The notes under the pieces are model-generated. The model was given only the letters and a program-made list of their open reading frames with translations, did not search any database and had not been told where the DNA came from. Below are positions 59,220-64,000 of a stretch of 64,000 nucleotides of DNA, piece after piece. Positions within the stretch are counted from its first letter, which is position 1. Each line of letters begins with the position of its first letter. The translations under genes and the position numbers were made by a program. Where the stretch lies: positions 1,237,501-1,301,500 of the forward strand of contig CALNXK010000071.1 of NCBI GenBank assembly GCA_942486035.1. Direction: 5' to 3'. This stretch comes from Porites lobata (lineage: Eukaryota > Cnidaria > Anthozoa > Scleractinia > Poritidae).

Positions 59220-59722
59220 TTTATAAAATAACTTTTAGTTTTCTATGAGTTTACCGGCACAGTAAACCATAGGTTTTTAACCAATCAGAACGCGCGTACT
59301 ATCTTAGTTATCATAACTAACATCAATATGCACTTGGAACATAACTTGTTACTTTTCATTACTACAAAATCCTCTCGCCTTTAAATCAGGTGTTCATTGG
59401 CACCGCCCTTTCCTTTAAACGATCAAAGCCTCACCCACATTTTCTGACAGTTGAATTGGGTGTTACATGAATTCACCCCTAAAAGAACAGAGGCATCCGA
59501 GCTTATGTATAAGGAACGCTATTCCAGTCATTTGGTTCTCTTAATGCTTATCCTTTACCTTCCAAATAAAAAATATATTAAAAAGAAGGAGTAATAAAAA
59601 AAACACCACTCTTGCTCAACTTAGTTTTACAATAACGTAACGGTGGAAAGCCTAATGGTGAAGTCATCATATCGGGTCGAATCGGCCCAGCCTTATTAAA
59701 GTCAGGAAGGTTTTTCAGAGAT

Positions 59723-61594
59723 CTATTCCATTAGCTTCTTTTCTGCTGGGTTGCCAGACTGAGATGTTTGAAGTTTGGAGTAGATTTGCGCAAAGAGTTT
59801 CTTGTATTCCCTGACCGACGCACTGTCTTGTAGAGGGCCGCTCGCTCCAATTTCAGTCGTAGGTTTCTCATCCAATGGCGAAGTTTGAATCGCGCGCTGT
59901 ACTGTTGGAATCTGAGATATTTCATGGACAATGCCTTCGTTTTTACACCTTTCAACAAGAGAGTCGTACTTTCGAACTAACTCATGGTATTGGCTTCCGA
60001 GTTCTGACAAAAACGAAGTACTGTTCTCCTGAAGGGGAGATTTTACCTCCTGCGAAATGTTCAAAATCTCAACCTCGCTTTGATCTGACATGGCGCTTAA
60101 CTGCCGATCACGTTCGCTGTCCAGGAGTACAAACGACTCGTCGTCGGTGCTTTCCGAAAGTGGCCGACGATGACCCGAGTGAGAACATGCTAAAACGCTG
60201 AGACTCGAGTCTTCAGACGCGCTTTCCTGCCACTGCCTCGCTTGTTCCGCGAAGTCAAAAAGTTCTTTATCGAGCTGTTGATTTTCTTGGATCAAGTCCG
60301 ACAGCTCCAGCTCAAGTTCTTCACGACGGCGTTTCTCCGTCGAATGCTGCCTTTTAAGTTGCATAATCCTGTCGTTGAGAATTTCGATGTCTTTCTTAAA
60401 GCTTAAAACCTTCTCATCTTTTTCCGTCTCGTCAGATTCATCCCCGCCTCTCGCGAGCTCGTAGCTGCCGTTTTCTTTGCATGTGAGTTGAAGTGATAAA
60501 GAGTTCGCCATTTCTCTTTGCAATCGCATACGTTCTATTTGAAGTTCCTCGACCTGTGTCCTGTAATCGTCACATTTGCTTTCCAAATTTTCCACAGTTT
60601 GTACAACAGTTTGGTAACGTTTCCGCATTACTGCTGTTTCGCTCTGCAGTTCTTTGTTAGTTTTCTGTAGTTCCAAGGCAGTAGATTCCATTTGTTCACA
60701 AGCCCGTACTTGACTTTCATGTAACTCTCGTATTGTTTCCAGTTGCTTTGAAAGAAACTGGGGATTTAACAAAAATTCGTCAAGTAGGTTTGGCTATTTT
60801 ATAATAATATTATTGTAGTTTTATAACTTTCTTCCTAGCCCCTATAGATCGTTTCCACTAACGTGGTCAGCAGCTATGCCTATGCAAATGTCTTGAAAAA
60901 AGAGAAAGTTTTTACATGAGAAGAGAGTTCAATCCCCACCAGTCTTTTTTAGTACACCAACATGGCCGGCGTTTCATTGTTTTGTACTATGGTAACCGTG
61001 ACGTCACGCTGGCTTGTTCCGTAACCATGTGTTTCTCACCCCTGTTAAAATTTCTTTACTCTGATGGTAACACACGCTAATTACGTTCATCACGGAAGCC
61101 ACTGGATCTGAAGAACTCCCGGGTCTAAAAATGCGACCACCGTATTTTGAAAAACGAGAAGATTAAGGGAACGAGGTTGAAGCTCGTGCTGAGCTGCGGC
61201 TGCCAATTCGCTCCCTAAAAACAGGAACCAACAGACTTCGAGTTGTTAGACAAATAACAAATCAAATTTTTCTGTCTCACGTGAGTCTCTCCCGGCGACC
61301 GCCCACTGAACAAGAAGCTGAAGAGCCAGGGTACTAAATTGCGCCTTTTTAGCCTGCGAACACTGAGCTCCCCACTTGGCGGATACCGTGAAAAGTCGCG
61401 CAAGAGGGACACGCACGCAAGCCACACCTTTTTCTTTCTAGCGCCGGGCATAGACAGTTGAAAATTGTTTCTTATACACACCTCATTTTTGATATGCTGT
61501 TCCTCCAAGTAATGGTGCGATGATTTCAGCATTATTTCCAGTTCTTTGTTTCTTTCTAAGAGATTTTTTCCTATCTCAGCCGCTAATTCGAGAT
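59723..61594 (-). CDS. CDR2L: CDR2/CDR2L (centrocortin-like) coiled-coil protein, 3' exons
   Basis: Two exons were found, 61594-61482 and 60757-59723 (stop TAG 59725-59723), about 382 residues. Exon A encodes LELAAEIGKNLLERNKELEI, matching human CDR2 LQLAAELGKTLLDRNTELE. Exon B begins FLSKQLETIRELHESQVRAC. It forms long coiled coil for about 200 residues, then conserved boxes LGSQYHELVRKYDSLVERCK, AIQTSP and REYKKLFAQIYSKLQTSQ, which match CDR2 TQYSALKVKYEELLKKC, AVQTS and PEYKALFKEIFSCI. Vertebrate CDR2/CDR2L are cytoplasmic onconeural antigens; the fly relative centrocortin acts at centrosomes and in mRNA localisation. The first coding exon, with the acidic N-terminus, was not found and may lie beyond 64000. 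One ancestral gene corresponds to both vertebrate paralogues, so the symbol is nominal. Confidence 0.9.
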
Positions 61595-61639
61595 CTAGAA
61601 ATAGATAAGGTAAAGACAGTTTAATGGCTTCCATTAATT

Positions 61640-62782
61640 ATATTGGTTAGGTTAAATAAGGCGTCTCGTTAAATATTTCTTTGAAATGTCTTTTTAATCA
61701 AGCTTCGATCCGAAGCACGTCGTCACCTTCACGTGACGTGGTGCCAATAATTAACATAGCAAAGAAAGTTGACTTAACCTATGTTCTACTGACAATGTTC
61801 TGCGCCCACTTGCGTTGATCACTGCATATGATACTCTGTAACATATACTTCAAACATACATGTGATAGAAAATTGGGAAAGGTCACCATAAAGTGTGGCT
61901 CTTGACATGTAAAACGTTTCAAAGAACAACAAAAAGTGTCCATGACCAGTAGTAAAAGTCATTGCGAGTTACCCTAATGATTATGATCACGGTTGTTTAG
62001 ATTCCTGGGGCCCGTTTCTCGAAAGTCCCGATAATTAACGGGCCCGGTAAGCTGTCTCGGTTTCCATTAAAGATAGAGGTTTCAATAGTTTTGCATCTAA
62101 CATGATAAAACTATCAGTTAAAGAAACAAAATGGAGTAGTTTGCTTGCCAGGAGCCGCGCTCTAATTCTTTTTATTTCGATTTGAATATTTGATTTCGGG
62201 CCCGAAAAGTTACCGGGACTTTCGAGAAACGGGCCCCTGAGCAAATACTTTTGTAACTTTCTTAGGCTCTCTATATCTTAGTGTTAAACGAGGACCTCAC
62301 ATACATATCTAAACGGTTGACAACATTTGAGTTTCGAAGCAAAAAAACAAACGCACGAAGATCAAATCTCATTTACCGGCAGGTCACTAAATGTCTTTCG
62401 CGCTATGTACTTTTAGTGTGCTTTGCAACCTTGTTGCATCAGAGATTTCTGCAAAAAAAAAAAACCCTCAGAGAAAGAGGTAAAGCGATCTCACCTCTCT
62501 TATGCCATCTATTATCGCACGAAGAATCCGATTTGTGGAAGACCCAGTTAGATTCCATGACTAGAACCGTGACTTTGGAGATTTATATAATTAGTTGCAA
62601 TGAACCGAGAAAATATTTTCAGACCATTTGGATCGTTTACTCGCTCTGACCAATAAGATTTCGCCTCTTATGCGATACTGAATAAAGGACTAAATGTGTT
62701 TGCGTATAAACAAAGATATTGAAACAAGGTTTATGATCTTATGACCTTTAATTATGAACCTGACTTGTTAATCTGTCAAAAT
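61640..62782. other. Probable 5' intron of the CDR2-like gene
   Basis: Apart from the MITE at 62006-62237 I see no exon. A 122-residue frame at 62281-62649 has no domain and crosses AT-rich sequence. Confidence 0.45.
62006..62237. mobile_element. MITE with GGGGCCCGTTTCTCGAAAG ends
   Basis: GGGGCCCGTTTCTCGAAAGT at 62006 is mirrored by ACTTTCGAGAAACGGGCCCC ending at 62237. The TIR continues for several bases into CCCG and CGGG. The 232-bp body is AT-rich with no coding sequence. Confidence 0.88.
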
Positions 62783-63451
62783 TAGCCTGCATAACAGGAG
62801 TAATTTTTTTGCGTTTTCTGACGAGCGAAAGGAAGCGCGCGAAGCGTGCAAGGAGTGCCTTCCGCCGTCGCGCGTGTCTGGCTGGCACTCCTCGCTCGCT
62901 TCGCGCTTGCCTTAGCCTCCCACGCAGGCGTTTTTAGGGGAGCTCGTTTTTCATCCCTCCCCACAAGCGCCTGCTCAACCGAAAACAACATTCCTTTCCC
63001 ATGCTTAGCCAATCACATTGTACTTTCCAAATTCTGGAAAGTTGACCTTCCCCGCAAGGTAATCTGATAATTACTCGATCTGCATGAAACACTGGAAAAA
63101 CTTTCTAACCTCCAAAAAATGTTAGATTCAGAGCGGCGAAAACAAGATTTAACCAAATTTTAGAATACTCCGTGTACTTCATAACCTTAACGAAGGAAAG
63201 AAAAGAAGGAAAACGGTAACTTTAGGGTCACGTTTTAGTCGCGTTTAGCCTGTCAACACTTTATTGCACAACTGTTTATTGGTCTCTTACCACGCAAATA
63301 AAACAATGGGAAAGGAATGTTGTTTCCGGCTGAGCAGGCGTTTGTGGGGAGGGATGAAAAACGAGCTCCCCTAAAAACGCCTGCGTAGGAGGCTACGCTT
63401 GCCTTTGCTCGCCTGAGAAACGCGAAAAAATAACGCCTGTTACGCAGGCTA
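62783..63451. mobile_element. Larger TAGCCTG-family element (~670 bp)
   Basis: TAGCCTGCATAACAGG at 62783 is mirrored by CCTGTTACGCAGGCTA ending at 63451. A second inverted pair of about 75 bp (TTTTTAGGGGAGCTCGTTTT near 62930 and AAAACGAGCTCCCCTAAAAA near 63360) continues through GGAGGGATGAAAAACGAGC and AAAGGAATGTTGTTT. The flanks TGTCAAAAT and GCCAGAATA match only weakly when shifted by one base, so the duplication is decayed or the borders are off. Confidence 0.75.
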
Positions 63452-63454
63452 GCC

Positions 63455-64000
63455 AGAATAAGTGACTCAGACTAAGACGAGAAAAATGCTTGCAAGACGT
63501 AATAAAAACGCATCGCGCGGAAACTCGATAAAATTTTACACAGGATAGTTGCAGGTGTTGTGTATATATCAACCAACGTGAATTCTGCCTTACGCTTGAC
63601 AAGCAGCACTTCCGGCCGGCCCGGAACGTCAGACATTCAGGAGCCCATCAAATGGAGCCTCCATCTCCCATACAAGCCCTTGGAGTCAACCCTTTCCCGA
63701 GTAGATTTATAATTAGAACGGTTCGCAAGGGAGACTTCGCGCGCCGCCGGTGGGAAGAGCCAATCACAACGACTAAATGACACTGTTATTTTACTTTATG
63801 AAACAGCAGGAAATCCGGTGCTGACAGGCCAAACAAAATCATAAGCTAGTGAAACGTGACTTTAGCTTTTTCATCCCTCAGAGATTTTCTTTCTTTTCTT
63901 TCTAGCGGTTAGATTATACTGTGGAGAGTTTTAAACTCTGACTATGTTAATCTTAATTTTGGTTGCTTGTCTCACATTTATAAGAGGCCATGAAGCTGGT
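63455..64000. other. Right-edge DNA, no gene recognised
   Basis: I looked here for the missing first exon of the CDR2-like gene on the minus strand and did not find a convincing one. Confidence 0.45.

Larger units (their letters stand above)
56315..59722. other. Convergent region between CLCN7 and the CDR2-like gene
   Basis: This holds the CLCN7 3' UTR and the CDR2-like 3' UTR. A candidate CLCN7 poly-A signal AATAAA is at 57480-57485. A small hairpin (CCGTAAGATCGTCAGA...TCTTGACGATCTTGCGG) is near 56996-57041. Two MITEs are listed separately. I see no other gene. Confidence 0.5.

Noticed and set aside
61595..61634. ATG at 61634 as the true start of the CDR2-like protein
   Set aside because: A pyrimidine-rich tract and CTAG acceptor precede 61594, and CDR2 proteins have further acidic N-terminal residues, so the ATG is probably intronic.

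Overview
This is eukaryotic genomic DNA: genes are split by introns with GT..AG borders, phases are consistent, intergenic space is AT-rich and full of short inverted-repeat elements. Every gene I can identify is an animal gene. The protein divergence, a THAP-type transposon remnant and the repeat style suggest an anthozoan cnidarian, probably a stony coral; that species-level guess is inference.

Genes, left to right: the C-terminal end of an STK35/PDIK1L-like protein kinase (1-393, +); USH1G/SANS (19289-22379, +, 2 exons, 456 aa); TMLHE trimethyllysine dioxygenase (26695-24686, -, 2 exons, 433 aa); HAPSTR1/C16orf72 (26987-30175, +, 3 exons, 255 aa); MRPL12 mitochondrial ribosomal protein (36711-32408, -, 5 exons, 197 aa); CLCN7 lysosomal 2Cl-/H+ exchanger (36851-56314, +, 23 exons, 802 aa); and the 3' exons of a CDR2/CDR2L coiled-coil gene (61594-59723, -, first exon not found). 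I joined exons by hand; for the five complete genes the reading frame stays open through every junction and the length is close to the human protein (lengths from memory).

Two gene pairs are head to head: TMLHE/HAPSTR1 (291 bp between start codons) and MRPL12/CLCN7 (139 bp). CLCN7, HAPSTR1 and CDR2 lie on human 16p, while USH1G, CDR2L and MRPL12 lie on 17q25, so the window looks like a piece of an ancestral animal linkage group.

Region 394-19288 has no supported gene. It is a nest of non-autonomous DNA transposons: a 597-bp foldback element with 8-9 bp target duplication; a THAP-coding remnant between inverted repeats; a 2.28-kb Mutator-like element with arms of about 600 bp and an exact 9-bp target duplication; a direct/inverted composite duplication; a TA-flanked element with a second element nested in it; a G-rich element; and a perfect 95-bp palindrome with an exact 9-bp target duplication. 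Further inverted-repeat elements, two LINE 3' fragments and a Penelope-like fragment with a hammerhead-like motif sit in introns and gaps further right. A peculiar array of small GGAGTT/AACTCC hairpins lies just before CLCN7 exon 22.

I see no operon, CRISPR array, rRNA or convincing functional tRNA.
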